Shown: positions 19,881 to 30,365, numbered from the stretch's first letter. The stretch: DNA of 64,000 nucleotides from Lepidostoma basale (GCA_022606425.2 JAHDVF020001510.1:476001-540000), one strand, 5' to 3'. Numbers and translations: made by a program. Notes: generated from the sequence alone by a model not told the origin.

Positions 19881-20200
19881 ACTCTTGTTAAGGAGGTAAA
19901 AAAAACAATTGACCTTTTGAACTTTACACATCACTCGGTCAAGATATGTTTTGCAGTAGCCATGGTGATGTCACGCATCATCAATACACGGAGTCTTCAA
20001 TTGCATTGACATCTAACGCGTACGACCCGCAAAATTGACCCCGCGGGACCGAATTATCACATCAAGAGCTGGAATACTGGCTTTGATTGTACGTCTTGGT
20101 TTAGTTTCAATGCAATTAAGATACCCACTGCCCCATTTAGCAACAAAAATTAGATTGCATTAAACAAAATTAAATGAAAATCAATAATTAATTTAAAAAA
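19881..20200. other. Unassigned sequence
   Basis: Contains a CG-rich patch near 20010-20050. No gene recognised. Confidence 0.3.
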
Positions 20201-20204
20201 ATTG

Positions 20205-20640
20205 CAAATACAGGAGACGGCTGCGAGACTTGGTGCCTGGGCGAAAGAGAGCGTAAAAGGCTGGAGACGTTTGAAATGTGGACCTACCGACGAATTGCCC
20301 TGAATGGAGGGACCACATTACAAATGAGAAGGTTCTCAGCAGAGTTGAAGAGAATAGGCACATGTTGAACACCATAGCGGAGAGGCGTGCGAGATGAATT
20401 GGTCATGTGTTGCGACACGAATGTTTCCTGCATGATGTATTGGAGGGAATGGTCGAGGGATCGATCGGCAGAGGACGACCTCGCCAGGAGTACCTAGACT
20501 AGATTTGCCGAGATATGGGCTGCACCTCTTATGCGGAGTTGAAGAGAGTTGCCGAGGATCGAGCGGAGTGGAAGAGGAGATGCGTCGCCTTGCTGCAGAC
20601 CAATCTTTAGATTCAGACCGGAGAAGAAGACAGGAATTTC
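20205..20640 (+). mobile_element. LINE-M copy 1, decayed C-terminal part (RTE-like)
   Basis: GCETWCLGERERKRLETFEM, then in changing frames ERRARWIGHV-like, RGRPRQEYLD-like and LKRVAEDRAEWKRR codons, as in the intact copy at 34691-35463. Ends with ACCGGAGAAGAAGA. Confidence 0.75.
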
Positions 20641-20747
20641 GAGATACGATTTCAAACAAAGTAATTAATTTATTAATATTTTTGTGAATGTATACATATA
20701 CTTGTATACGAAATTCTGGATTTTCACCAAAGGGTGGTCAATTCAAA

Positions 20748-21018
20748 TTTAATTGTATCTCAATAGAGACGAAGACGCAAACTGAATATGGATGATCAAG
20801 GTGTTTACAGGACTTATGACCTGTCATTGGTTGGGTTAAGCGCACGCTTTATGTAATTACAACATTCCCCCTTCCACCTTTGTTATGATCATGCATGACA
20901 ATGTTGTAATTACATAAAGCGTGCGCTTAACCCAACCAATGACAGGTCATAAGTCCTGTAAACACCTTGATCATCCATATTCAGTTTGCGTCTTCGTCTC
21001 TATTGAGATACAATTAAA
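20748..21018. repeat. Perfect 119-bp palindrome (fold-back element)
   Basis: 20748-20866 and 20900-21018 are exact reverse complements by direct comparison, separated by a 33-bp spacer. Each arm contains AAGCGCACGCTTTATGTAAT. A diverged single arm lies at 27528-27655. No ORF inside. The lack of any mismatch suggests recent insertion or arm homogenisation. Confidence 0.9.
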
Positions 21019-21055
21019 ATTAATTTATTGTTTCTTGAACAATGTTATAAAACTA

Positions 21056-21380
21056 AATAACTAACCATCACGCCACGTTCCCGAAGGGGTAGGCAAAAAG
21101 AATATATCGCCCCATTGTTCTGGCCTAACATACTTATCTCGCTTCCACAACACTCATACATAGTGTCATGTACTCACGTCGATTTCTCCGACTCCTCATG
21201 TGGCCGACGAATATTGAATGTCGGTCATGTGAGGAGTCAGAGAAATCGACACGCGTGCATGACACGATGTATGAATGTTGAGGAAGCGAGAGAAATATGT
21301 CAGGAAAGAAAAGTGTGGCAGTCCATTATTTCTGCCTACCCCTTCGGAGAGACGGCGTGGTGGTTAGGTAGTTAGTTAGA
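21056..21380. mobile_element. Two LINE-A 3' ends, head to head
   Basis: 21056-21206 is a minus LINE-A 3' end with an ACTAACC start. 21208-21380 is a plus LINE-A 3' end with a GGTTAGGTAGTTAGTTAG end. They meet at almost the same truncation point (NVGHVRSQRNR region), so the pair forms an imperfect inverted repeat of about 150-bp arms. Confidence 0.75.
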
Positions 21381-21384
21381 TATG

Positions 21385-21605
21385 AATGGAAAAAGAGGTT
21401 GTGGAAGATTAATGAAAGTATAGCATGACCAAATTAACCAATTACTAAAAGACGGCCACATTCGAAGATGGAAAAATCGACGAGCATACATATTACGATG
21501 TATGAACGTAGATGAATCTGGAGAGAGATGTATGACGATAAATCATATCTGCTTACTCCCCCCGGATAAACGGCGTAATGGTTAGTTAATAAGTTAGTTA
21601 GGTAT
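21385..21605 (+). mobile_element. LINE-A decayed 3' end
   Basis: DQINQLLKDGHIRRWKNRRA-like codons, then the hairpin remnant and a GGTTAGTTAATAAGTTAG tail. Confidence 0.6.
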
Positions 21606-21924
21606 ACTAAAAATCGCGTGTTTATACTACGAAAGAAGGCCACAAACAAACCATTAAAAATGTTTAAATTTATTATAATTAACAATGACCTTGGATTGAG
21701 AAATTTCACCGGCAAAAAATTTCCGTCGAAGCTAATTCCAAATGCTTCCAGTAATTTGCTTAATTACAAGACAAAACAATGAGCCGATTTTTGAAAACCA
21801 ATGAATCAATAGCCACATTTCCAAACAGAATCCAAGGCCGTCTGGTAGGAAGTGTATTGCGGGATAACAATACCGGACAATGGATGCTGAGCGTGGACCG
21901 AGTGCCGATAGTGCGTGACTGATC
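21606..21924. other. Unassigned sequence
   Basis: No motif recognised. Confidence 0.3.
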
Positions 21925-22250
21925 CAAATTACCATCACGCCGTTTCTCCTGAAGGGTAGACAGAGTGGATGAACCTCCACAACAAACAAAAACAACAAAC
22001 TATCATGGCATTGCGACAGAGAGAATGGACCGCCACACTACTCAATCCTGACACACCTCTGCTTTCTCCACATTCATACAGCGAGTCATACACGGACGCC
22101 GATTCTTTCGACTTCTAACATATCCGACCTTTAAAATTGAATTAATTTGATCATGCCAAGTTTTCTTCAGTCTCCCACGACTCCAAACTCCATTCACATC
22201 GTTAACGTATACTTTCTTAACCATTCTTTCTTGTTTCTTGAACAATGATG
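21925..22250 (-). mobile_element. LINE-A 3' region, interrupted
   Basis: The terminal hairpin at 21930-21970, then 22010-22245 minus reading RMVKKVYVNDVNGVWSRGRL and KTWHDQINSILKVGYVRSRK. A short CAACAAACAAAAACAACAAA segment separates the two pieces. Confidence 0.65.
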
Positions 22251-24265
22251 TAAAAGTACATAATAAATCACTAAGGGGCAGTCAGAGGTATGAAAAACAA
22301 GTATTTAAAAAAAATTTTCAGTAATTTAGTTTATTTTATAAAACCAAAAATTTAAAATAATTATATTATGTTTAAACTTGATTTGACCAAAATTTAAAAA
22401 ATATATATAAATTATATATGAAGTTATCGTCACATTTGTTGGACCCTGTTCCATAAATGGTACTTTGCGGTGACCATTATAACTTCTTACAACAACAACA
22501 ACAAACCATCACGCCGTTTCCCCGCAGGGGTAGGCAGAGAGAATGGACTGCCACACTACTCTATCCTGGCAAACCTCTCTAGCTTCCTCCACATTCATAC
22601 AACGAGTCATACACGCACGTCGATTCCTCCGACTTCTAACATGACCAACCATTAAAATTTGATTAATTTGGTCATGCCATGTTTTCCTCGGCCTGCCTTG
22701 ACTTCGTACCCAATTTACATCATTAACGTATACTTTCTTAACCATTCTTTCTCCATCCATGCGTTCCATATGTCCGAACCAACGCAGCGATCCTTTCATA
22801 ATACCTTCTTCCGCTCTACATTCCTTTCTTATATCAGCATTTGAGATTCTGTCGTATATCGTTCTACCACACATACGTCTTAGGGACCTCATCTCTACCG
22901 CATTTATTCTACTCTCATCCTTCTTCTGCCAGTTCCATGCTTCGCTTCCATACATTAGGGTTGGGACCAGAACTCCATTGTGAACGGCCGTTTTCGCTTT
23001 CATTGATAAATTATTGTTTCCAATAACTATTTTTAAAGCTCCATTCACTTTGTTAGCCGCACCAACCCTTCTTTCGACGTCACTATCCGTTCGGGCATCT
23101 GCTGTGAAAATGCTACCTAAATACACAAATTCCCTCACCTGTTCCAAGTTCTCTTCGTTCACACTTATATTACAAACTGTCATTTGCTCATCCCTTTCGA
23201 AAACCATCACCTTTGACTTTCCGACATTCATCATTAAATCATTTGACTTGCATACCTCATACATTCTCGACACCAAGACTTGTAATTCGTCCGCACTATC
23301 CGCAGCGAGAACGGCATCGTCCGCGTAAAGCAGACAGTTTACAGACAGATCACTCATCTTAGCACCAGCATTTATACCTTTAAGTTCTTTCATACACTTG
23401 TCCATATACAGATTGAACAACCATGGAGACATCACGCAGCCCTGCTTAACACCCTTCGTGATATCAAACCAAGGCGTGATGTCTCCATTTACCCTAACAC
23501 TGGCAGTGCTCCCTTCGTAGAGAGAAGCAACCGCCCGTATCAGTTTTGTGCTCACTCCGTATTCGGACAAGATTGACCACAGTTTATCTCTGTTCACTCG
23601 ATCAAAGGCTTTTTGCAAATCGACAAACGCACAGAAAAGCTTACGGTTTTTGGCCATAAACTTCTCCGCAAGCGTTAGAAGTGCAAAAATCTGATCCATA
23701 CATCCTTTTCCGGTCATAAAAGCGCCTTGAACATCCCATACTCTTTCAGTCGTTGTTTTATTACTCTTTCTATTAAAATTCGGCCGTAGAGTTTACCAAC
23801 GGCGCTTAACAGACTTATTGCCCGGTGATTTCCGCAGTCCATACGAGACCCCTTTCCCTTATATAGAGGCATGATAACAGCCCTCCTCCAGTCGAGCGGC
23901 GTATATCCTTCCTACAGGTTCTTCCTACAGTTCTTACAGGTTCATCTAAAATCATTCAAATAAAAAAATATTTTATTTTAATAGTAAATCTAGTGCCTAA
24001 TCGAAGCTTTTTTTGTAAATAAACAAAATGCCGGCCTATGATAATTTACTTACGGATTTTCAAGAAAAAATGCAACAGTTAATTGCTTACAAAAAAATAG
24101 AAGTTTAAAAAAAAAAAATCCTTTGATCAGGCACTAGATTGACAATTAAAATATTTATTTATTTTATTTGAATGATATAAGATGAACCTGTAAGAAGTTA
24201 AAATGGTCACCGCATTATGAAACAGGGTCCAACAAATATGGCGATAACTTCATATAAAATTTAAT
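22251..24265. repeat. Fold-back element S, interrupted by LINE-A
   Basis: Without the LINE at 22491-23930, sequence from about 22415 to 24002 and from about 24122 to 24262 forms long imperfect inverted arms (about 140 bp). Both hold CCCTGTTCCATAA or its variants, GGTGACCATT and TTACAGGTTCATCT. The spacer has a 26-codon ORF at 24028-24108 starting MPAYDNLL. A related copy surrounds the hAT at 33827. Confidence 0.7.
22491..23930 (-). mobile_element. LINE-A, longest copy; reverse transcriptase ORF
   Basis: The minus ORF 23717-22509 (402 codons) carries RT motif A (FCAFVDLQKAFDRVNRDKLW), motif B (GVKQGCVMSPWLFNLYMD), the catalytic YADD motif C and the complete C-terminus to GETA stop. In another frame upstream to about 23930 there is WRRAVIMPLYKGKGSRMDCG and HRAISLLSAVGKLYGRILIE, so one frameshift separates the N-terminal RT part. 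No endonuclease domain remains. The flanking duplication TTCTTAC (22484-22490 and 23931-23937) places it inside fold-back S. Its tail is (GTT)n-like rather than (GTTA)n. Confidence 0.92.
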
Positions 24266-24339
24266 CAAATGATTTAACTGAAATCGCTTGATGGAAGTTC
24301 ATTTTAAATAATAATTAAATAAAACTTTGTTTTTTTTAA

Positions 24340-24405
24340 CTACTTTCACATTTGTCTTTATTTCGACAGCGACCGGTTTCGCCAGGCTGGCTGGTTAGTT
24401 AGTAA
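24340..24405 (-). repeat. Fold-back R, single arm
   Basis: TTTATTTCGACAGCGACCGG then TTTCGCCAGGCTGGCTGG, followed by GTTAGTTAG. Matches one arm of 10935-11135. Confidence 0.6.
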
Positions 24406-25060
24406 TTAGTTTTTGTAGGATATTTAAAAAAATATATTAATTTATTTGGTTGTTTAAAAATATTTTTTTAATTTTTAAATGTATGTTTTTATTAAGAATA
24501 TTCCAATTTCATAGAAGCAAATCTTCACACTTGAATCGATTTGGGGATTTAATGTTGGATTTTTTACCACTAACCACAGTGCCGGATTTGCCATTTAAAA
24601 TGCCAAAATTGAGCTCTGATGAGAATTCGATTAACGTTTAAATTATAAATGGCGGTTATGAAGCGGTTAAGTGTTCCGCTCCTATTTGATTAGACCACAA
24701 ATTCAAATGAATAAAAAAACATCCTTAATCTCAATTAGTCATTATAACGGTGAGCGATTCTGAGAATAAAAATATAAATTATCTGATAATTATGGAATTA
24801 AAATTTGCTTCAGATTGGCGGAACCAGGATGTGATTCATCGACAGATATCGTGGAGACGGTCTATTGAACTGTCAACTTTCACATGAATGATGCTGATTG
24901 ATCAATTGCAGAAGCAGATGATTTACGAGACATCGACATTGACGGAGAATAATGAGAATTTTTGATTGAGGTTCAATTGAATTGTGTGAAATTAAAAAAA
25001 GGATCACTCAATTGGTTGACATACTCGTATGGAACAAATGAATGAGAGAAGAATTGTTAA
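24406..25060. other. AT-rich sequence, nothing recognised
   Basis: A 63-codon open frame at 24450-24641 shows no motif. Confidence 0.35.
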
Positions 25061-25061
25061 A

Positions 25062-25955
25062 AATGTGACGTCAATGTTTCATTATTATTATTTATTATTA
25101 TTATTTTGTTGAATCGCTCTTTACAATGCAGGATGCAGGTTATCCTTAAATGACAGAATGCTGGAACAGGTTGCAAAGTTTAGATATTTGAGAGTGGATC
25201 TGCTCAGTCAAAATGATCTTGTTAGTGAAAGAATAGGACAAGTCAACAAGGCTTCGGCGGTATCAGGTTTTCTCAAGGATATAATATGGAAAAACAAGTA
25301 TATGAGAACTGACAGTAAGGTCAGAATATATAAAACCTGCGTAAGGCCTATACTGACATATAGCATTGAGACCAGAGCGGATACCACAAGAACGAAGGCT
25401 AAAGTACGGATGGCAGAGATGAGGACGCTGAGGATGATAGCAGGAAAGACTATTCGAGATAGGGTGAGGAATACGGCCATCCGTGAGATCTGCAAGGTGC
25501 AGGTTGTCGTGAGATGGGGCAGACAACACAGAAGATACTGGAATGGGCACGTGCAGAGGATGGATCCCACCAGAATCCCACACGCTATGGCGCATCAGAT
25601 TTCTGCCGGCTGCCGTCCCCTCGGAAGACCGCCAAAGAGATGTAGAGATAGCTGGGAGTCAACCTCCGAAGAGAGGCCAGCCTGATTTCAGGAACAGACC
25701 AAAGGTCTATAAGGAGAAGAAGAAGAAGTTCTTTACATCATGACAGCAAGAGCCAAATGGATGTAAAGGGTATTATAGCTATCATAGTAATTCTCGTAAC
25801 ATGTGATAGGTAGCTAATCTATCGCCATTTTATTGTCACGTGAATTTTACACCAGACCAAAGACAGTGTGACAATCACACTGCCCTCGCCGGGAATCAAA
25901 CCCGGAACCTTCGGGGTGGCAGTCAATGCACTTCCCACTCGGCCGCGAAAGTCGG
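25062..25955 (-). mobile_element. SINE-U copy 5, interrupted by LINE-C
   Basis: The minus SINE head is at about 25955 (B box GGGTTTGATTCCCGG) with its body to 25738. The 3' end AGAGCGATTCAACAAAATAA with an ATT-rich tail is at 25062-25125. The LINE at 25126-25729 splits the AGCGATT-proximal part. Confidence 0.85.
25126..25729 (+). mobile_element. LINE-C copy 2, intact C-terminal ORF
   Basis: The ORF 25158-25685 (175 codons) reads FRYLRVDLLSQNDLVSERIG, NKASAVSGFLKDIIWKNKYM, YKTCVRPILTYSIETRADTT, MRTLRMIAGKTIRDRVRNTA and WNGHVQRMDPTRIPHAM, then GRPPKRCRDSWEST. This is the post-catalytic region of a LINE polymerase. The RT catalytic domain is lost by 5' truncation. The tail is (GAA)n. It is flanked by TCTTTACA (25118-25125 and 25730-25737), and comparison with other SINE-U copies confirms the empty-site sequence. 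Confidence 0.9.
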
Positions 25956-26194
25956 TTTTATCGACATCACTGATTAGTAAATTCACTGATTTCACTGATT
26001 CACTGATTTCAGTAAAAATCATTTGATTAAAACTGATTAAGGTTACCTGAGAGAGTCGAATATAAACTATGTCTACTTGTTTACAAAGTTTTACATGGAC
26101 AAGCATACCACTACCTCACAGAGCTTCGCAAACTAATTGATCTGAACCCTCGGCAGTCAACACTACGTTCTGCAAAAGAATAACAGATATCTAA

Positions 26195-26335
26195 AGCAAC
26201 CCATCACACCGCGTCTCCCGCGGAGCGAAAAGAGAAGGATGGAGTGCCGCATCAGTAAAAGTGTGACAGTCCATTCTTTCTGCCTACCCTTTCGGGGAGA
26301 CGGCGTGATGGTTAGTTAGTTAGTTAGTTAAATTT
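26195..26335 (+). mobile_element. SINE-G copy 3
   Basis: CATCACACCGCGTCTCCCGC, GGATGGAGTGCCGCATCAGT and the shared terminus, followed by GGTTAGTTAGTTAGTTAGTT. Confidence 0.75.
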
Positions 26336-26404
26336 CGTAACCTGTTCTGTAATTTATGGATAACCTGTATCAATTTAAAAAAGGTTTATAAGACACATTC
26401 AAAT

Positions 26405-27082
26405 ATGATATAATGACTTACGGTATCGAAGCAAGAGCAGACACTGTCAGAACCAAACATCTCCTAAGAGTAGCAGAAATAAAAACATTGCGACCTATCG
26501 TGGGGAGAACCCTTGGAGAAGTAGCAGAAGTTGTCATCGCAAACAAAAACCTATCCAAAAAAGCTAGAATGGCAGTGCACAATGGTGTTCTTCTACCGAC
26601 CGTTATGTATGGAAGCGAAGCGTGGAACTGGAAAAGAAGGATGAAAGTAGAATAAATGCAGTAGACATGAGATCTTTTAGACGAATGTGTGGATACTCTG
26701 TGTATGATAGTGTCGAATGAAAATATAAGAAGTGAATGCGGTGAGAATGATGGTGTTATGAACAAAATAATGAAAGGATCATTAAGATGGTTTGGACATA
26801 TGGAAAGAATGAATGAAGAAAGAATGGTTAAAAAAATATATGTTAACGATATAAATGGAACCAGAAATAGAGGAAGACCGAGGAAAACGTGGCACGATAA
26901 AATAAATCAAATATTGAATGTCGGCCATGGGAGGAGTCAGAGAAATCGACGCGCTTGCATGACACGATGTATGAATGTTGAGGAAGCGAGAGAAATATGT
27001 CAGGAAAGAAAAGTGTGGCCGTCCATTCTTTCTGCCTACCCCTTCGGAGAGAAGGCGTGATGGTTAGTTAGTTAGTTAGAAG
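26405..27082 (+). mobile_element. Chimeric LINE: LINE-C joined in frame to LINE-A
   Basis: The frame from 26413 begins with LINE-C sequence (MTYGIEARADTVRTKHLLRV, KTLRPIVGRTL) and at about 26520 becomes LINE-A (EVVIANKNLSKKARMAVHNG, LLPTVMYGSEAW). After a frameshift near 26635 the LINE-A C-terminus continues at 26689-27060 (GSLRWFGHMERMNEERMVKK, GRPRKTWHDKINQIL) to a stop and (GTTA)n. Both parts share orientation and one insertion tail, which fits template switching during reverse transcription. Confidence 0.85.
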
Positions 27083-27527
27083 GCTCTGCTGGGTTATCTC
27101 GGGATTGTTCTCACTTATGAATACATTTTTAGTACTGTTTAGAAAAATTAAATGAGAGAATTAGTCTAATGCCGGAAAACCGCAGTTAAGTTGTCAATTT
27201 AAATTGTCTACGGACATTCCATGTGCCTACAGTATCATGATTTGTGGAAGCAACGTCGAAGGAAATGTACAATTATTTTAAATTTCGAATAAGCATCCCA
27301 TTCATGATGTCAATCAACAAAATTAACACATAAATTCAGTCATCAATAAATAATAATAATAATAAAAACATTTTCGTTGTATGAGTAACTTAAACGACAT
27401 CTAATATTAATAGATGGCGCTAGTGTAGATTGAACTAAAATATGTGAAGTGTTTTTCAACATAGTAGCATATATACATCTTTAAAAAAATTGTCAGGCGT
27501 GGTGGTCGTAAGAAGGGTGGAATGGGG
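27083..27527. other. Unassigned AT-rich sequence
   Basis: Nothing recognised. Confidence 0.3.
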
Positions 27528-27655
27528 AATGTTGTATTACATAAAGCGATCGCTAAACCCAACCAATGACAGATCATAAGACCTGTAGACGCCTCGATCT
27601 CCATATTCTGTTTCCAAAATAATTTGCATCTTCGTCTCTATTGCGATACAATTAA
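27528..27655. repeat. Diverged single arm of the 119-bp palindrome family
   Basis: AATGTTGTATTACATAAAGC through CTTCGTCTCTATTGCGATAC aligns with 20900-21018, with substitutions and an insertion. No opposing arm. Confidence 0.7.
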
Positions 27656-27757
27656 TCCTTAAACAACGATATATTTATTTATTTATTATTGATACACCAC
27701 TATTTATGACACATAGTTATTTTAAACATTATTAGATTCCATAACATGCAGCTTGTT

Positions 27758-28308
27758 AATGTGGGGTTTTTCATTAAGAGCGCTCGAACATTGAAATTAA
27801 ATTAAACAACCTGTCTAAGTGATACCGCCACAATTTTTGTTTTATTTCAAAGAACATTCGATGACATTATGTATGGAATATAATTTGGGCTTCGCTGCAG
27901 GTGGTGTATCCTGGTGGTCAAAGGGTTTTTCAATAGAGACGCTCGAACTTTGACAGCGTATAGCGGCCGTTATGGTAAAGCGATAGCTGTCAAAATTGAC
28001 AAGAATACTTATTTAGTCATGACATTTCATCATGGAACGCTACACCTTTCAACAACGCGTTGAAAATGTTAAAAAATATTATCAAAATCAATGCTCTCTT
28101 CGACGATTTATGGCATTCATGGCCGTTCTGCAGAGTCCACAATTTGTCGTTTAATTCATAAATTTGAGACTCTTGTGGCTTAAACTGGATGATATGGATA
28201 CCGACAGCATACGGTTCCAACAGAACGGCGCTACAAAGCATACGGCACACGCTATGGTGGACATTCTGTGTGAGCGATGAAAAATGGAGCGTCCCTATTG
28301 AAAGACCC
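27758..28308 (+). mobile_element. IS630/Tc1-type (DUF4817) transposon, deletion derivative
   Basis: Inverted ends GGGTTTTTCAATAGAGACGC (27923) and, on the reverse complement of the right end, GGGTCTTTCAATAGGGACGC (28308). Inside, from ATG at 28032, MERYTFQQRVENVKKYYQNQ and then, after a shift, GRSAESTICRLIHKFE give the N-terminal helix-turn-helix. A deletion joins this to LKLDDMDTD and FQQNGATKHTAHAMVDIL of the catalytic core, where family members have FQQDGAT. The catalytic Asp is Asn here. A second, partial left terminus at 27758-27900 lies directly upstream. Not active. Confidence 0.78.
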
Positions 28309-28317
28309 TATACTAAC

Positions 28318-28485
28318 TAACTAATTTTAACCATTACGCCGTTTCCTAAGAGGGGTAGGCAGAGAATGGATCGTCAAACTACTCTATCCTGAGGCACCTT
28401 TCTAGCTTCTTTCATATTCCTATTGTGAGTCATAAACAGATGTCCATTTTTGCGGCTTCTAGCGTTGCCGACATGAATATTTTTA
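28318..28485 (-). mobile_element. LINE-A 3' fragment
   Basis: Tail AACTAACTAACTAATTTTAA, then the terminal hairpin and decayed C-terminal codons. Confidence 0.6.
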
Positions 28486-28554
28486 ATTTATGGGTAATGA
28501 AAAAGTAATTTCTTTTTCTGAAAAAAGACACTACGCAATAGAATTAGGAACTCA

Positions 28555-28710
28555 AGAATAATGGATATATGCGAGGTCGAGGATGCCCTTTAGGGAGGCA
28601 AAGGAGAAGATACTGGTATACACAATTGAGAAGAATGAATACATCCTGACTCCTTTTAATTGTGTTGCATGGCCAACCCTAAGGTAGACTACCCCCGGGC
28701 AGACCACTAA
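28555..28710 (+). mobile_element. LINE-C related fragment
   Basis: Matches 14110-14280: GATATATGCGAGGTCGAGGA, GAGAAGATACTGGTATACAC and CCCGGGCAGACCACTAAA. Frame destroyed. Confidence 0.6.
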
Positions 28711-28716
28711 AACTCC

Positions 28717-29000
28717 TGCCAGGATGTTGTAAACAATCGATCCACATCGATCTTTACCGGCGGTTTACAACAGTGTAAACACTTGTTTGCAACAAAAAAT
28801 CGTTTGACCTTCAACAACCTCTGTAGACGGACGCGCGTTGTAAACCGCGTGTGGATGCCGCTGTTGTATGAGGTGGGAGCCTTGTTGTAAACCATTGTGG
28901 ACGTAAACACCAACCGTGGGCTCCACAAGCTTCCCACCAAGGTGACTCCTGTTGGAAGCTTGTTTACAATAGTCTGGCACAGCTTTGAAGAGGTGGATCG
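28717..29000. other. Patch with repeated GTAAAC/GTTTAC motifs, nature unknown
   Basis: At least seven GTAAAC or GTTTAC words occur in about 280 bp, most inside TTGTAAAC or TGTAAACA. Near-repeats combine GTTGTAAAC with GTGGA. One 100-codon minus frame (29009-28707) has no known domain. Origin unknown: it could be a decayed repeat or a regulatory cluster. Confidence 0.4.
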
Positions 29001-29314
29001 AAAGGCCACAATAAGAATAATAAAATTAAAAAATTTAAATGGAACGCACCATTCGAAACCTTTTGGAATTACTTTACGAATTATAAATCGAAAACTAAAT
29101 TAAATCTCAACCCCTTGTATTTTCGACGCAATGCTTTGAACGTACAAGCTATACGCCTTTCGTTAAAAGCTACGAAAAATTATTTTAAATGCCAATATGC
29201 ATATGTTAAATTCAAATTAAATAAAATGACTTTGTAATATTCTATACACACCTGCAATACGCAGGAAATAAATTGGTAGTTACATACTGTTACAAAATTA
29301 TTATTTAATTTTAA
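29001..29314. other. AT-rich sequence, nothing recognised
   Basis: No motif seen. Confidence 0.35.
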
Positions 29315-29490
29315 CAACAACAAACCATCACGCCGTTTCTCCGTAGGGGTAGGCAGAGAATATACCGCTACACTACTCTATCCAGGCACACCTCTCTAGC
29401 ATCCTCCACATTCATACAGCGAGTCATACACGCACGTTGATTCTTCCGACTTCTAACATGACCAACCTTTAAAATTTAATTTTAAAGCTT
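29315..29490 (-). mobile_element. LINE-A 3' end with (GTT)n tail
   Basis: The minus strand ends GGCGTGATGG, TTTGTTGTTGTT, like the copy at 22491. It is truncated after the KVGHVRSR region. Confidence 0.7.
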
Positions 29491-29925
29491 TTTATATATG
29501 GAAGCGAAGCATGGAACTGGCAAAAGTAGGATGAAAGTAGAATAAATGCAGTAGAAGTGAGATCTCTTAGAGGAATGTGTGGAAACTCTGTTTTGTGTGG
29601 AAGGAATGTGGAAGTAATGTATGATAGAGTGTCGAATGAAAATATAAGAAGTGAATGCGGTGCGAATGATGGTGTTATGAAAAAATAATGAAAGGATCAT
29701 TAAGATGGTTTGGACATATGGAAAGAATGAATGAAGAAAGAATGGTAAAAAAAGAATATAGTAACGATGTAAATGGAACTAGAAATAGAGGAAGACCAAG
29801 GAAAACGTTGCAAGATCAAATAAATCAAATATTGAATGTCGGCCACGTGAGGAGTCAGAGAAATCGACGCGCGTGCATGACACGATGTATGAATGTTGAG
29901 GAATCGAGATCTAAAATAGCAGTGC
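29491..29925 (+). mobile_element. LINE-A fragment lacking its 3' end
   Basis: YGSEAWNWQK-like start with a small insertion near 29595, then GSLRWFGHMERMNEERMVKK and RRACMTRCMNVEES, cut before the hairpin and fused in frame to a second LINE-A piece. Confidence 0.75.
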
Positions 29926-30365
29926 ATCAAGGTATTCTTGTACCGACCCTTATTTATGGAAGTGAAGCATGAAACTAGCAACATAATAAAAGTAGAATAA
30001 ATGAAATAGAAATGAAACATGAAAGAAAATGCAGTGCGAATGAAAATGTTATGAACATAATAATAAAAGTGTCGTCAAGATACTCGTAGTTTGGACACAC
30101 GAAAATAATTGAAGAAAGTATATGCAAACGATGTAAACGAAACAAGAAAGAGAGAAAGACCGAGGAAAACGTGGCTCGATCAAATCAATCAAATATTAAA
30201 TGTCGGGCACGTGAGGAGTCGGAGAAATCGATGTTTGTGCATGACATATTGTATTCATGTAGAGGAATCGAAAGAAGTATGTCGGACAGAACAGTATGGC
30301 GGTCCATTTTTTCTGTCTACCATTCCGGTGAGACAGCGTATTGGTTGGTTGGTTGCTCAGTTAGA
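29926..30365 (+). mobile_element. LINE-A fragment, in-frame tandem partner
   Basis: Starts KIAVHQGILVPTLIYGSEA, then decayed sequence, then VYANDVNETRKRERPRKTWL and the 3' end with GGTTGGTTGGTTGCTCAGTT. Confidence 0.75.

Noticed and set aside
28707..29009. 100-codon minus ORF in the GTAAAC patch as a gene
   Set aside because: No domain, open on both strands, and no neighbouring gene structure.
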